A stretch of 64,000 nucleotides of DNA from Ruegeria arenilitoris (GTDB lineage: Bacteria; Pseudomonadota; Alphaproteobacteria; Rhodobacterales; Rhodobacteraceae): the NCBI RefSeq assembly GCF_013035425.1, contig NZ_WQHX01000002.1, positions 124,001 to 188,000 on the forward strand, in the 5' to 3' direction. The position numbers and the translations under genes were made by a program. Positions within the stretch are counted from its first letter, which is position 1. Each line of letters opens with the position of its first letter. Positions 27,188-36,911 of the stretch are shown one piece after another. Below the pieces are notes generated by a model that was not told the origin of the DNA, ran no database searches, and saw only the letters and a list, made by a program, of their open reading frames with translations.

Positions 27188-28780
27188 TTACTGGTTTAAA
27201 GAATCCCCCAGTAATGTTTTTAGGTGTGAAACTGGAACACCAATATTTGACCCGCCAAACTCTGGCAAAATCGCGGCGTTTACCGCGACCACCTCTCCTC
27301 TTCTGTTTAGCGCGGGCCCACCACTTCCTCCAGTTGTGGTTTCCGCATCGTATACGACAGAGCCCGGGTTAGTTTGAGCAACGATTCCCCGACTGGCGAG
27401 AGGTTGAATCTGGCTTTGAACGGAAAGCCGGGACGCTATCGTCCAGAAGTCAACAGAACCATCCTTCTCAAGCGTTTCTAGAAAATCCGGACCGGCCTGC
27501 GCGATCAACGCCCTGAGGCCGGTCGGATATCCCAACAGGAAAACTTCTTCGCCAGCTCGGGGCTGGTCATTTGCAAGTGGCAGACCTAGCCCTTCAACCC
27601 GGTCCGGGTCGACTGACAAAAGCGCCAGATCGGCCGTTTCGCTGAACTGGTTTAATTTAGCCTCGATTGACTCAGCCTGACCGGGCAGATAGGCCACCAG
27701 CCTCAACATTTCTGCTTCCAGACCAGCGCCTTTGAGAGCCTTCGCCCTATCGCCAGAAGTCCACGGCAACGCGACATGGCGGTTGGTCGCCAGTAATGGA
27801 ACACCCTCAATCAAAAACCCTGTACCTGTGAATTGAAATTCCGCAGGCTCACCAGTTGCATCCGGTTCTATCCAAGGCTGTCCAAACGGGGTTTGCAGCT
27901 TTTCTCCGTTTGGGCCCAATACATGCCGCAAAAGTTTACCGCTTTCTAAATGACGCAGGCCATATGCACCCTGAATAAAGGCGACAGATTGCGTCGAGGC
28001 GTCAATAATCCGTGTCGGCGCCCCTGCCCTCTGTTCAAGTGTTCCAAGACGTTGCTCGGTTGCGATAGCTTGGTTTTCAAACGCACTCCTCAAAGCGCTC
28101 AAATCTTCAGGGGTTATCGCGTCCTCCCGCGTTTGCGCAAGCATAACAGCAACCGCTTCGATTTTGCGGGATTCCTGTTGAATACTTTCCGCAAGTTTTC
28201 TGTCGTTTTGATAGAGCAGAAATACCAAACCTGCGATAAGAAGCAGTGAGGCGAGGACAGTAATCCGGAACAAAACAGTAGTCTGTGACGCAAGCCGACG
28301 ACCACTTTCTCGCAATGCGCCAGACACCCTTTTTGCGAAAGGTCGGCGGCTCGTTCGAGCGTAGGCATAAGCGTCACTTAGAATGTCTTCCACTGTATGG
28401 CGCGCGGGAAACTTATGATTGCACACCCTGTACCGGGAAATCGGCCCATGTTCGCCAAACTCGATCATGTCGCCATGTCCAAGGGCAGTCGACGAGACTT
28501 TTTGCCCATTGACCCATAAATTGCGTCCGGACAGCGCAGTCAGCGTATACACGCCGTTTGACCATTGAAGTGTCGCAAAATCCTCATCATGGGGCGGCAC
28601 GTCACTCTTCTGCCTAAGACCCAAGGCACGGCTCTCATCGACAGACACTGTCAGAGCGTTATCAACCAGCCAGATTACATTGCCGCGCGAAGGACCAGTC
28701 AAGCTCTCAAGAAATGCACGTACGTCACCTTCAAAGGCATCCGACGGTGATGTCGTATCACTCGCGCCCGGTTCCAGCAT
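27188..28780 (-). CDS. FHA domain / membrane-anchored trypsin-like serine protease
   Basis: The 530-residue protein has an N-terminal FHA-like domain (about residues 38-120, with 'SGRNLWVNGQKV' and 'HGDMIEFGEHGPISRYRV'). One membrane helix follows (about 171-190), then a coiled coil (195-255). The C-terminal trypsin-like domain has His335 (TNRHVA), Asp384 (ETADLAL) and Ser486 (GGSGGPA). FHA domains bind phosphothreonine. The predicted layout puts FHA in the cytoplasm and the protease in the periplasm, so it could pass a signal across the membrane. Confidence 0.85.
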   Translation of the reverse strand: MLEPGASDTTSPSDAFEGDVRAFLESLTGPSRGNVIWLVDNALTVSVDESRALGLRQKSDVPPHDEDFATLQWSNGVYTLTALSGRNLWVNGQKVSSTALGHGDMIEFGEHGPISRYRVCNHKFPARHTVEDILSDAYAYARTSRRPFAKRVSGALRESGRRLASQTTVLFRITVLASLLLIAGLVFLLYQNDRKLAESIQQESRKIEAVAVMLAQTREDAITPEDLSALRSAFENQAIATEQRLGTLEQRAGAPTRIIDASTQSVAFIQGAYGLRHLESGKLLRHVLGPNGEKLQTPFGQPWIEPDATGEPAEFQFTGTGFLIEGVPLLATNRHVALPWTSGDRAKALKGAGLEAEMLRLVAYLPGQAESIEAKLNQFSETADLALLSVDPDRVEGLGLPLANDQPRAGEEVFLLGYPTGLRALIAQAGPDFLETLEKDGSVDFWTIASRLSVQSQIQPLASRGIVAQTNPGSVVYDAETTTGGSGGPALNRRGEVVAVNAAILPEFGGSNIGVPVSHLKTLLGDSLNQ

Positions 28781-28830
28781 TATCGACCCCCGTTCAAAGG
28801 TGACCTGAACACTTTAGCACGCGAAATCTA

Positions 28831-28865
28831 AAAACCTATCGCTGCCAAAAAACAGCGATTTTTGA
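28831..28865. terminator. Bidirectional terminator-like hairpin
   Basis: ATCGCTG at 28838-28844 pairs with CAGCGAT at 28853-28859. It is followed by TTTTT on the plus strand and by AGGTTTTT on the minus strand. It probably ends hsp20 transcription on the minus strand before the protease gene. Confidence 0.6.
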
Positions 28866-29002
28866 ATGCCGCAAGATTTTCCGTGACGCCGCCAAACCAT
28901 CACCTGAAACAGTTTACACAGCGCTGCCCGCATTACCCTCTTCGGCCCGATAGACCGAAGGGTGATGAAAGAAAAACTGAGAATTTTGTGGAACAACGCG
29001 GA

Positions 29003-29506
29003 TCACTTAGAGGAAACCGTGATCTTTCGGCTTGGATCCCGTGGTTCGGTCTTTGGCATTTTGATATGTAAAACTCCCTTGTCGAATTCTGCGGTGATCT
29101 TTTCGATATCGACCGTTTCCGGCAACGTCATCGCCCGAACAAAGCTGCCATAGCTTCGTTCGCTTACATACAGATTGCTATTGTCGTCATATTCGATCTT
29201 TTTTTGACCGCGCAGCGTAAGTCGGCGATCCTTGATTTCTATGTCGACATCGTCTTCGCCTAATCCGGGCAGTTCGGCCGTCAAAACAATTTCCGCATCC
29301 GTCTCGTTTATGTCGACCGCTGGAGAAATAGCGCCAGTCATATCGAGTGACGGGAAGCCCGTCCGCTGCGCCGCCGTATCCATTGGCTGGAACGTAGTAG
29401 GTCCGCCAAAAAACCGTGACATCATGGTCTCCATTTCGCGGCGGAAATGATCAGTGAAGGGGTGCATTCCAGTGGTAAGTTGCGGGGTCTTCTTTTCTTC
29501 GAGCAT
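29003..29506 (-). CDS. Small heat-shock protein Hsp20
   Basis: The 167-residue protein has the alpha-crystallin domain ('DINETDAEIVLTAELPGL' ... 'GSFVRAMTLPETVD' ... 'FDKGVLHIKMPK') and a short C-terminal tail with 'RKITVSS'. It is an ATP-independent holdase that binds unfolding proteins. ATG 29506 follows AGGAGG with good spacing. An FNR-like box lies 70-83 bases upstream, while no sigma-32 promoter is obvious, suggesting induction at low oxygen. Confidence 0.93.
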   Translation of the reverse strand: MLEEKKTPQLTTGMHPFTDHFRREMETMMSRFFGGPTTFQPMDTAAQRTGFPSLDMTGAISPAVDINETDAEIVLTAELPGLGEDDVDIEIKDRRLTLRGQKKIEYDDNSNLYVSERSYGSFVRAMTLPETVDIEKITAEFDKGVLHIKMPKTEPRDPSRKITVSSK

Positions 29507-29575
29507 TCCAAAAACCTCCTAATATTGCGAGATCAGCTTGCCAGCTAAGTGTGCCTAAAAATGCACTGGCAGGCT

Positions 29576-29589
29576 TTGATCTTGCTCAA
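29576..29589. promoter_or_regulatory. FNR/CRP-type box TTGATCTTGCTCAA
   Basis: This matches TTGAT-N4-ATCAA at nine of ten defined positions. It lies upstream of hsp20 (minus strand) at a distance usual for an activator site, and also upstream of the divergent adenylate cyclase, about 180 bases from its start. Confidence 0.6.
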
Positions 29590-29766
29590 ACTATCTGGAA
29601 CTTGAGTGGCTACATTGTTTTCGGGTGTTTTCGTTCATCGGTACACGGCATGTGCCGGGGTTTCCGATAGGCACCCAAGCAGACATGCGAAACTTTAACT
29701 AATTCAACAAATTGTATATAGTTTATTGAAGAAAGCTTTAATGCAGGCTCGTTCACAGGACGTGTC

Positions 29767-31614
29767 ATGGGGGGCTTGAAAACAAAATCTGATGCATCGA
29801 ATGGTGGCGAATGGCATGCCTCCATGTCCGTTGCGCTGGCGCTTGGGTTGGGCTTCTTTGTTCTTACTTCTGTTGCCGGAGTTCTAGGTGTCGGCTTGAT
29901 CGTTGGCTATAGAAACACCTCAGAGCTGTTAACACAAAAGGCGGAACTGATTATTGGTGCTCAACGTCAGCAGGTTGAGCGATATCTGACCGCGGCTTCC
30001 GACCAAGTTGACTTTATTGCAAGTCGGATTGCCTCCGACGAAGTCGAACCTGATGGTTCTGAGGAATTCGTCAGCCTGTTGCTAGGTGCTGTTTCGGCTA
30101 CTCCCCAGATTTTGCGTCTTCAGTTTATAGACCGAGATCAAATCTTGACCGGAGTCGAACGCGTACAGGACGAGACTGTGCCGATCTTTTTGAAGCTCGG
30201 CGATGATGTGGACCTGCTGAACTTAGTAAATAGTGCAATCGAGACAGGAAAATCCCGCTGGGGTGACATACTTTGGAGGGAAGAATACGGTCAGGCTGTT
30301 TTGAATTATCAAAAACCAGTTGTTCGGCAAGGAAAAATAGTCGGCGTCCTTTCAGCTTGGGTTTCCATTGTGAAGCTTTCCGAATTTTTGGCTGACCAAG
30401 AAGTGGAGTTCGGCGCAAATGTTTTTATGCTGTATGGAAGAAATTCCGTTCTGGCGCATCCACTTATGGCGTTTGGTTATTCTGGTTTGAACCGCTCGGC
30501 GCCTCTTCCGCAGCAAGACCGGTTTTCAGATCCTATCGTCTCGGCTATGTGGCAGCCGAATGATCGCTTTAGCGTCGCAAAGTACTTTCTGACCGGCACA
30601 AACACGCGCTTTGTTGCCTACGCAGAGTGGGAATACGTCATTTTCTTTGATGAGTTGTCGAGCTATGGCGCACAACCGCTGACCGTAGCCACATATTTTG
30701 AAGCCCACGATATCATCGCAGAAGCAGCCAGATTGAAGTGGGCCATTATCTTTTGCCTCGTCATGGCAGTGCTTTCGGCTGGAATGGCAGCCCTAATCGG
30801 TCAAAAGATTGCGCAACCCGTCCGGCGGTTGTCTGACAGTGCCAAGCGAGTTCATGACCTGGATATTTCCAACATCGCTGAAATCGAAGGGTCATTCTTC
30901 CGAGAATTGGACGAGGCAGCACGTTCCTACAACTTTATGCTCGACGGGTTGCGCTGGTTTGAACTTTATGTACCCAAACGACTGGTGCGCCAATTGATGC
31001 GCCATCATACCGGTAAGCAAATAAATTCATCGCATCGCGATGTCGTAATAATGTTCACGGATATCGTTGAATTTACAACTCTGTCTGAGCATCTCACGGC
31101 GCCTCAGGTTGCGCTATTTTTGAACGAACACTTTGCCGGGCTGGCCGATTGTATTCAAAGAAACGGCGGTACCATCGACAAGTTCATCGGAGATTCTGTG
31201 ATGGCAATCTGGGGCGCATTGGAACATCAGGATGACGCAGCGGATTTGGCATGCCAAGCGGCGATTGAGATTGCTCGGTGGATCAAGGATTTCAACATTA
31301 ACAAACGAACAGAGGCAGGGTTGTTGCACCCCGTCAGGTTACGAATTGGGATTCACATTGGTCGGGTCGTTGTCGGGAATATAGGCAGCGAAGGCAGGCT
31401 CAGCTACACGGTTGTCGGAGATGCAGTAAATGTTGCGCAAAGGCTCGAAGAAGCTGGTAGAAGTTTGGGAAACTCGGAATCCGAAGTAAATGTTCTCACC
31501 TCCAGTTCCGTCCGAAGCGCTTTGGTCAAACCGCTTGAGTTCGAGCGCATCGGCGCGCACAAACTTCGCGGGAGAGAAGAGCTAGTTGAAATATATTCTC
31601 TTAACGTGAATTAG
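29767..31614 (+). CDS. Membrane-bound class III adenylate cyclase
   Basis: The 615-residue protein has an N-terminal helix (about 20-47), a periplasmic dCache-like sensor (about 50-320), a second helix (about 324-345) and a HAMP-like linker. The class III cyclase domain (about 420-612) has metal-binding Asp432 (FTDIVEF) and Asp476 (GDSVMA), adenine-selecting Lys472 and Asp552, and Asn555/Arg559. All catalytic positions are present, so it should make cyclic AMP in response to a periplasmic signal. The start is ATG 29767. Confidence 0.9.
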   Translation: MGGLKTKSDASNGGEWHASMSVALALGLGFFVLTSVAGVLGVGLIVGYRNTSELLTQKAELIIGAQRQQVERYLTAASDQVDFIASRIASDEVEPDGSEEFVSLLLGAVSATPQILRLQFIDRDQILTGVERVQDETVPIFLKLGDDVDLLNLVNSAIETGKSRWGDILWREEYGQAVLNYQKPVVRQGKIVGVLSAWVSIVKLSEFLADQEVEFGANVFMLYGRNSVLAHPLMAFGYSGLNRSAPLPQQDRFSDPIVSAMWQPNDRFSVAKYFLTGTNTRFVAYAEWEYVIFFDELSSYGAQPLTVATYFEAHDIIAEAARLKWAIIFCLVMAVLSAGMAALIGQKIAQPVRRLSDSAKRVHDLDISNIAEIEGSFFRELDEAARSYNFMLDGLRWFELYVPKRLVRQLMRHHTGKQINSSHRDVVIMFTDIVEFTTLSEHLTAPQVALFLNEHFAGLADCIQRNGGTIDKFIGDSVMAIWGALEHQDDAADLACQAAIEIARWIKDFNINKRTEAGLLHPVRLRIGIHIGRVVVGNIGSEGRLSYTVVGDAVNVAQRLEEAGRSLGNSESEVNVLTSSSVRSALVKPLEFERIGAHKLRGREELVEIYSLNVN

Positions 31615-31863
31615 TTAAAACCCAAAGATTTGTGCCAGGTAATCAACTGAGATTTCAGGCACCGAATATCCAGTTTCAAGAATTACCTACCCCGAAAACA
31701 TAATTTTCTTCATCAGTGAAAGTAGTTACGTGTCGAACTTCTTCTATTCTTAGCCGCAATTAATAGAACTCTGGGCGAGCGAGCGCATCCGGAATAATAC
31801 AGACGTTTAACTAGTTATTTTCCGTAATTTCCCGATGCAAAACCGATGTGTCAAAAACTGTAT

Positions 31864-32571
31864 TCACCTGCCAGAGAGATTGGAACGCGATGCTCGGTAT
31901 GTGGACGCAATACGATCGCCAACAAGCTCAACTGACAATGTCGGCAAGTCTCTATTTGGTTGCGCAAGTGACATCGCTGGAATTCCATTCCATGTCGTCG
32001 CAAGGTTGCGGTGAATGTGCCCGAAGAAAATCTGAGCGATGTCGGCAGGTTCCAGGACACCTGCCAACTCTCTATAATTTCTTAATTTAATCGGATCCAG
32101 GATCGGATCGCCGATGTCACATGGTGGGTGATGCATTACTATTATTATTGGGCGTTCGCCCGCCTTGCTGACTTCAGCTTCAAGCCAGGTCAGGCGTTCG
32201 GGGCACATAAACCCGCTGTCATTACCTGGGTCGAGTGTGTCAAGGAACAAACATCGATATTGACCGAAGTCCACGGCTGAATGAATAAACGGGCTTTCGA
32301 TTTCAAACTCCTCCAGCATAACCGACCGGTTGTCGTGGTTACCGGGGATAAGAATTGTAGGAAACGGCAATGACTGCAGGCGGGTTTTAAGCCAGCGATA
32401 GGTCGACCGGGTGCCGTCGTCACTTATGTCGCCTCCGATCACGCAAAACTCGGCGTCTGGCCAGTTCTCGCCAGCGAAATTTAGTCCGGCGTCGACAATC
32501 CTTACATGAGTTGAAAAATCATCAACGTCAGTTTCCCGTAGGTGAAGGTCCGTTACAAACAGAAACCGCAT
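31864..32571 (-). CDS. Metallophosphoesterase, CpdA-type cyclic nucleotide phosphodiesterase
   Basis: The 235-residue protein has all the metallophosphoesterase motifs: 'TDLHL', 'GGDISDDG', 'PGNHDN', 'VMHHPP' and 'FGHIHR'. This arrangement is that of class III cyclic nucleotide phosphodiesterases such as CpdA. It is convergent with the adenylate cyclase, so the pair may make and destroy cAMP. The ATG 32571 start fits the family; the longer upstream open frame lacks protein-like sequence. Confidence 0.82.
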   Translation of the reverse strand: MRFLFVTDLHLRETDVDDFSTHVRIVDAGLNFAGENWPDAEFCVIGGDISDDGTRSTYRWLKTRLQSLPFPTILIPGNHDNRSVMLEEFEIESPFIHSAVDFGQYRCLFLDTLDPGNDSGFMCPERLTWLEAEVSKAGERPIIIVMHHPPCDIGDPILDPIKLRNYRELAGVLEPADIAQIFFGHIHRNLATTWNGIPAMSLAQPNRDLPTLSVELVGDRIASTYRASRSNLSGR

Positions 32572-32701
32572 GATTTTCTTAACCTCGCTAGCTCTAACCG
32601 CTGCACTGCAGCAGGTATAATGCTGGACTCCGCCCGATGTTTCACAAAAACTGCAAATATCGCGCTTAAGAACGCGGAAGGAATACACATTTGGGAGTTC
32701 A

Positions 32702-34000
32702 ATGATGAAGAAGCTTACTTTTGCCGCTTCCGCGGCAGCCCTTTTTTTCACTGTGCCAGCCCTCGCGCAGACTGAAATTGAATGGTGGCACGCCCACGGC
32801 GGGCAGTTGGGCGAAACTGTGAATGCGATCGCAAACAAATTTAACGAATCGCAGTCCGAGATTGTTTTGACCCCGGTGTACAAAGGCGGGTACGAAGACA
32901 CACTAACAGCGACAATTGCGGCATTCCGCGCTGGTGAACAGCCGAACATCGTCCAAGTATTTGACGCAGGTGCTGCTACGATCATCGGTGCTGAAGGAGC
33001 GGTAATACCAGCCGAAGACTTAATCCAACAGGCGGGTATCGACTTTGATGCAAACGACTACATTTCCGGCGTCCGGTATTTCTATGCTGACTCGGATGGT
33101 AAGATGGTCGGCATGCCGTTCAATTCTTCGACGCCAATTCTTTATTATAATGTTGCCGCTCTTGAGAAAGCTGGTGTTGAGCCACCAAAAACCTGGGAAG
33201 AATTCGAGGCTATCGCGCCAAAAATCGTAGAGGCAGGTTACATCCCGCTTGCGCAGTCGCACAGCCCATGGATTTTCACCGAAAACTTCCATTCACGTCA
33301 CAACATTCCATTTGCGACAAACAACAATGGTTTTGATGGATCTGACGGCACCAAGATTCTAGTGAACAACGACGCCATCAAAATGCACTTCTCGAAAGTT
33401 AAAGAGTGGCTGGATGGCGGTTGGTATGGTTATTACGGCGCCGGTTGGGGCGATAACCAAACTCCGTTCGAGAACCAGGAAGTCGCCATGTGGCTCGGTT
33501 CGTCCGGCTCGTTTGGCGGTCTTCTGAACTCGGCTGATTTTGAATTCTCGGCAACCTATCTTCCATATTGGGAGTCGGTTACGGCCAATCCGACACAGAC
33601 CTTCATTGGTGGCGCAGCACTTTTCGCACTCTCGGGTCATTCGGATGAGGAAAACAAAGCTTCTGCAGAGTTCTTCAAGTTCCTGTCCTCGACAGACATT
33701 CAGCAGTTCTGGCACACGGAAACCGGTTATGTGCCGATAACAACCGCTGCGTACGAAGCGACAAAGGCATCCGGTTATTACCAGGAGAAACCACAGGCTG
33801 AAGTTGGCATCCTGCAACTTTCACTGCCCGGCGGTGATAATTCAAAGGGTTATCGAATGGGGTTCTACGTTCAAATTCGTGACGTCATGAACCGCGAGTA
33901 TGGTCGCATCTTTGCAGGTGAAACCGACGTCGAGTCGGCATTTGCCGTGATCGAAGAAGAAGGCAACCAGCTGCTCGAACGCTTCTCGAAGACGAACTGA
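32702..34000 (+). CDS. ugpB: Glycerol-3-phosphate binding protein UgpB
   Basis: The 432-residue periplasmic receptor has a signal peptide ending ALA-QT near residue 22. It has the UgpB pattern 'TEIEWWHAHGGQLGE', 'NIVQVFDAGAATI' and 'YLPYWESV'. It captures sn-glycerol-3-phosphate and glycerophosphodiesters. GGGAG precedes two adjacent ATGs; the second (32705) is better spaced. It is the first gene of a ugpBAECQ operon. No clear Pho box was found in the 130 bases upstream. Confidence 0.92.
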   Translation: MMKKLTFAASAAALFFTVPALAQTEIEWWHAHGGQLGETVNAIANKFNESQSEIVLTPVYKGGYEDTLTATIAAFRAGEQPNIVQVFDAGAATIIGAEGAVIPAEDLIQQAGIDFDANDYISGVRYFYADSDGKMVGMPFNSSTPILYYNVAALEKAGVEPPKTWEEFEAIAPKIVEAGYIPLAQSHSPWIFTENFHSRHNIPFATNNNGFDGSDGTKILVNNDAIKMHFSKVKEWLDGGWYGYYGAGWGDNQTPFENQEVAMWLGSSGSFGGLLNSADFEFSATYLPYWESVTANPTQTFIGGAALFALSGHSDEENKASAEFFKFLSSTDIQQFWHTETGYVPITTAAYEATKASGYYQEKPQAEVGILQLSLPGGDNSKGYRMGFYVQIRDVMNREYGRIFAGETDVESAFAVIEEEGNQLLERFSKTN

Positions 34001-34013
34001 TTTAACATCGGTG

Positions 34014-34030
34014 GGGGCGGTTCTCGCCCC
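34014..34030 (+). promoter_or_regulatory. Hairpin between ugpB and ugpA
   Basis: GGGGCG pairs with CGCCCC over a five-base loop just after the ugpB stop, without a U tract. It probably protects the ugpB message, giving more receptor than permease. Confidence 0.55.
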
Positions 34031-34063
34031 TGCCCCGTATCGCGCTCAAGGGGAAGGGTCGCC

Positions 34064-34945
34064 GTGGAAAAATCCCAGTTTAGAAACCCTTGGTTTCCGT
34101 ATCTTTTGCTCTTGCCGCAAATGGGGATCATTGCGGTCTTTTTTCTTTGGCCTGCTGCCGAAGCAATAAGATCATCCTTTTTTTTGGAAGACCCGTTTTT
34201 TGGTAACGCGACATTCGTCGGTCTCGACAACTATCGGGTTGCTTTGACAGGTTCTGACTACCAGCGCACGGCCTGGTTCACGGCAGTATTTACAGTCATC
34301 GTATCGCTGATGTCCCTTGCACTTGGACTAATGCTCGCCGTCTCTGCCGACCGTGTCTTGCGAGGAAAATCCACATACAAGACCTTGTTGATGTGGGTAT
34401 ACGCAATTGCGCCTCCCGTTGCTGGATTGATAGGCGTCATGCTATTCGACCAGCACATTGGCCCGCTTGTCGAGTTCGTAGCCCTCTTTGGTTGGGAAAT
34501 GCGCGTAGGAGTCAATTACTGGGACACAGGAATCGCGATGATCATTGTGTCTACCTGGAAGCAAGTACCTTACTGTTTCATTTTCTTTCTGTCGGGGCTC
34601 CAGTCTATCCCAACTTCCGTAAAAGAGGCCGCCCGTGTTGATTGTAGGTCCGAGACGCGTCGCTTCTGGACCATCACTTTTCCGCTTCTTGCGCCGACCA
34701 CTTTCTTCTTACTGATCTTGAATATTACCTACGCAATGTTTGAGACCTTCGGCACCATCGACTTGATCGTAAAGGATCAGCCTGGCAACTCTCCGGTGAC
34801 GCTTGTGTACAAGGTCTATCGTGACGGGTTTCGAGGCAATGATCTCGGGGGTTCCTCCGCGCAATCCGTAATTCTGATGCTCATTGTGCTTGCGTTGACG
34901 ATCGCCCAATTCCGACTGATCGAACGCCGCGTGCATTACAATTGA
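34064..34945 (+). CDS. ugpA: Glycerol-3-phosphate ABC transporter permease UgpA
   Basis: The 293-residue protein has six membrane helices and the EAA loop 'EAARVDCRSETRRFWTITFP'. GTG 34064 follows AAGGGGAAGGG. It forms the inner-membrane channel with UgpE. The Cys in place of Gly in the EAA loop is slightly unusual. Confidence 0.92.
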   Translation: MEKSQFRNPWFPYLLLLPQMGIIAVFFLWPAAEAIRSSFFLEDPFFGNATFVGLDNYRVALTGSDYQRTAWFTAVFTVIVSLMSLALGLMLAVSADRVLRGKSTYKTLLMWVYAIAPPVAGLIGVMLFDQHIGPLVEFVALFGWEMRVGVNYWDTGIAMIIVSTWKQVPYCFIFFLSGLQSIPTSVKEAARVDCRSETRRFWTITFPLLAPTTFFLLILNITYAMFETFGTIDLIVKDQPGNSPVTLVYKVYRDGFRGNDLGGSSAQSVILMLIVLALTIAQFRLIERRVHYN

Positions 34946-34953
34946 GGTGAAAC

Positions 34954-35865
34954 ATGACAACAACCGAGCTTGAACAGTCAGCCTCTGTTCCGCATGCAAA
35001 ACCGGCACCATCGCGAAAAACTTTCGGTGGAGTGCGTATCTACGACCATGTAGTTTTGTGGTTCGGCGTTTTCTTAATGATGGCACCTTTGGTTGTCGCT
35101 TTCACCACGTCCAGTTTTGATCACGTGCTGATACACCGCCAAGGCATGCAATTCGGTTGGGGAGACCAGTTTTCGCAGACTTACTCGACCGTGCTGAACC
35201 AGCAAGGCGGCTTTACCGGAGAAGTTACGGGCTGGTTGATGACCCAAAATAGCTTCATCCTGGGAATAGGCTTCGCGGTCGGCAAGATTGTTATCTCGAT
35301 GCTTGCAGCATATGCGATCGTCTACTTTAGATTTCCGTTTGCCACTTTGGCATTTTGGATCATTTTCATGACTCTTCTGCTGCCGTTGGAAGTCAGAATT
35401 CTGCCATCCTACGAAGTCGTCCAGCAGCTTGGCCTTCTGAACACCTATACGGGGCTGATTCTTCCACTTATTGCCTCTGCGACAGGTACGTTCTTTTTCC
35501 GTCAATTCTTCAAGTCAGTTCCCAATGAGTTGCTGGAAGCGGCCCGGATCGACGGCGCAAACGCCTGGCGTTTTCTGATCGACATCCTCGTACCATTGTC
35601 CAAGACAATGATGGCGGCAATCTTCATCATCATGTTCGTGGTTGGGTGGAACCAATACCTTTGGCCGACGCTCATGACGACGGATGAGACTTATTTTACG
35701 CTTGTGCGAGGCATCAAACAGGTCATGCAAAACATGATTGGCGCCGATATTCCAAAATATAACGAAGCCCTTGCCATGGCGATGTTAGCGATGATCCCAC
35801 CTGTTGCGGTCATCCTGATATTCCAAAGGATGTTCATCAAGGGCCTGGTGGAGCAGGAAAAATGA
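34954..35865 (+). CDS. ugpE: Glycerol-3-phosphate ABC transporter permease UgpE
   Basis: The 303-residue protein has six membrane helices, the EAA loop '[20 protein letters not shown]' and '[15 protein letters not shown]', which is typical of UgpE. ATG 34954 follows GAGGTG. Its stop overlaps the ugpC start by four bases. Confidence 0.92.
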   Translation: MTTTELEQSASVPHAKPAPSRKTFGGVRIYDHVVLWFGVFLMMAPLVVAFTTSSFDHVLIHRQGMQFGWGDQFSQTYSTVLNQQGGFTGEVTGWLMTQNSFILGIGFAVGKIVISMLAAYAIVYFRFPFATLAFWIIFMTLLLPLEVRILPSYEVVQQLGLLNTYTGLILPLIASATGTFFFRQFFKSVPNELLEAARIDGANAWRFLIDILVPLSKTMMAAIFIIMFVVGWNQYLWPTLMTTDETYFTLVRGIKQVMQNMIGADIPKYNEALAMAMLAMIPPVAVILIFQRMFIKGLVEQEK

Positions 35866-36911
35866 CGACCCTCAAAATAAAAAACGTCAAAAAAGTTTAT
35901 CCCAACGGCGCCGATGCGGTCAAAGGCGTATCTGTTGATGTTGAGGACGGAGAACTTGTGGTTTTTGTCGGGCCGTCCGGATGTGGGAAGTCGACACTGC
36001 TGCGAATGGTTGCCGGATTGGAAAGCGTAACCGAAGGTGAAATCGAACTTGCCGGACGAATTGTCAACGAACTCGAACCCGCAGACCGAAATATCGCGAT
36101 GGTTTTCCAGAACTACGCTCTTTACCCTCACATGTCGGTGCGCAAGAACCTTGCTTACGGTCTGAAAAACCGAAAGACACCACAGGCCGAAATTGACACC
36201 AGAGTGTCAGAGGCCGCCGAATTGCTGCAGATCGCGGAGTTCCTAGATCGTAAACCAAGCCAGCTATCAGGTGGACAGCGACAACGCGTTGCGATGGGGC
36301 GAGCAATCGTTCGCCACCCTGCCATCTTTCTTTTTGACGAGCCTTTGTCCAATCTGGATGCCAAGCTGAGAAATCAGATGCGACTCGAGATAAAAAAGCT
36401 TCAACGCCGTCTCAAGACTGCTGCAATCTATGTCACTCACGATCAAGTCGAAGCGATGACTTTGGCGGATAGGATTGTTGTACTAAATGCCGGGCAAATC
36501 GAACAAATCGGCACCCCTGCAGAAATATACAGCAACCCGGCCACGACTTTCGTTGCCAGCTTCATCGGGGCTCCGCCAATGAACATGCTCGAAGCAACGA
36601 CAACCGGAGAGTCACTGGAAATTGACGGGCAGTCGATACCCTATTCAGTCAAGCACTCGGGCAGAGTGCAGATGGGTCTTCGGCCTGAGCGCATCAAGAT
36701 CGTGAATGGCGAGGCTGGCTTTGGTTTTGATGTCACAGTTTTAGAAGATTTAGGCGCGACGCGGCTTGTTCACGGTCACATTGGCGGTCAGGAAATCACG
36801 TTGGCCCAAGACGCAGACCTACCTGCTCCTTCGGGCCACATAAAAATCGGTTTTCAACCCGATGACGTGCTTCTATTCGACGAGGCCACTGGTCAACGTA
36901 TCCTGACATGA
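35862..36911 (+). CDS. ugpC: Glycerol-3-phosphate ABC transporter ATPase UgpC
   Basis: The 349-residue protein has Walker A 'GPSGCGKST', signature 'LSGGQRQR', Walker B 'IFLFDEP' and 'VTHDQVEAM', followed by the TOBE domain. It overlaps ugpE at its start and ugpQ at its end (ATGA both times), which is typical of a coupled operon. Confidence 0.93.
   Translation: MTTLKIKNVKKVYPNGADAVKGVSVDVEDGELVVFVGPSGCGKSTLLRMVAGLESVTEGEIELAGRIVNELEPADRNIAMVFQNYALYPHMSVRKNLAYGLKNRKTPQAEIDTRVSEAAELLQIAEFLDRKPSQLSGGQRQRVAMGRAIVRHPAIFLFDEPLSNLDAKLRNQMRLEIKKLQRRLKTAAIYVTHDQVEAMTLADRIVVLNAGQIEQIGTPAEIYSNPATTFVASFIGAPPMNMLEATTTGESLEIDGQSIPYSVKHSGRVQMGLRPERIKIVNGEAGFGFDVTVLEDLGATRLVHGHIGGQEITLAQDADLPAPSGHIKIGFQPDDVLLFDEATGQRILT

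Noticed and set aside
32572..32985. Upstream open frame that would extend the metallophosphoesterase by 138 residues
   Set aside because: The extra sequence does not look protein-like and overlaps the ugpB start region; ATG 32571 fits the family exactly.
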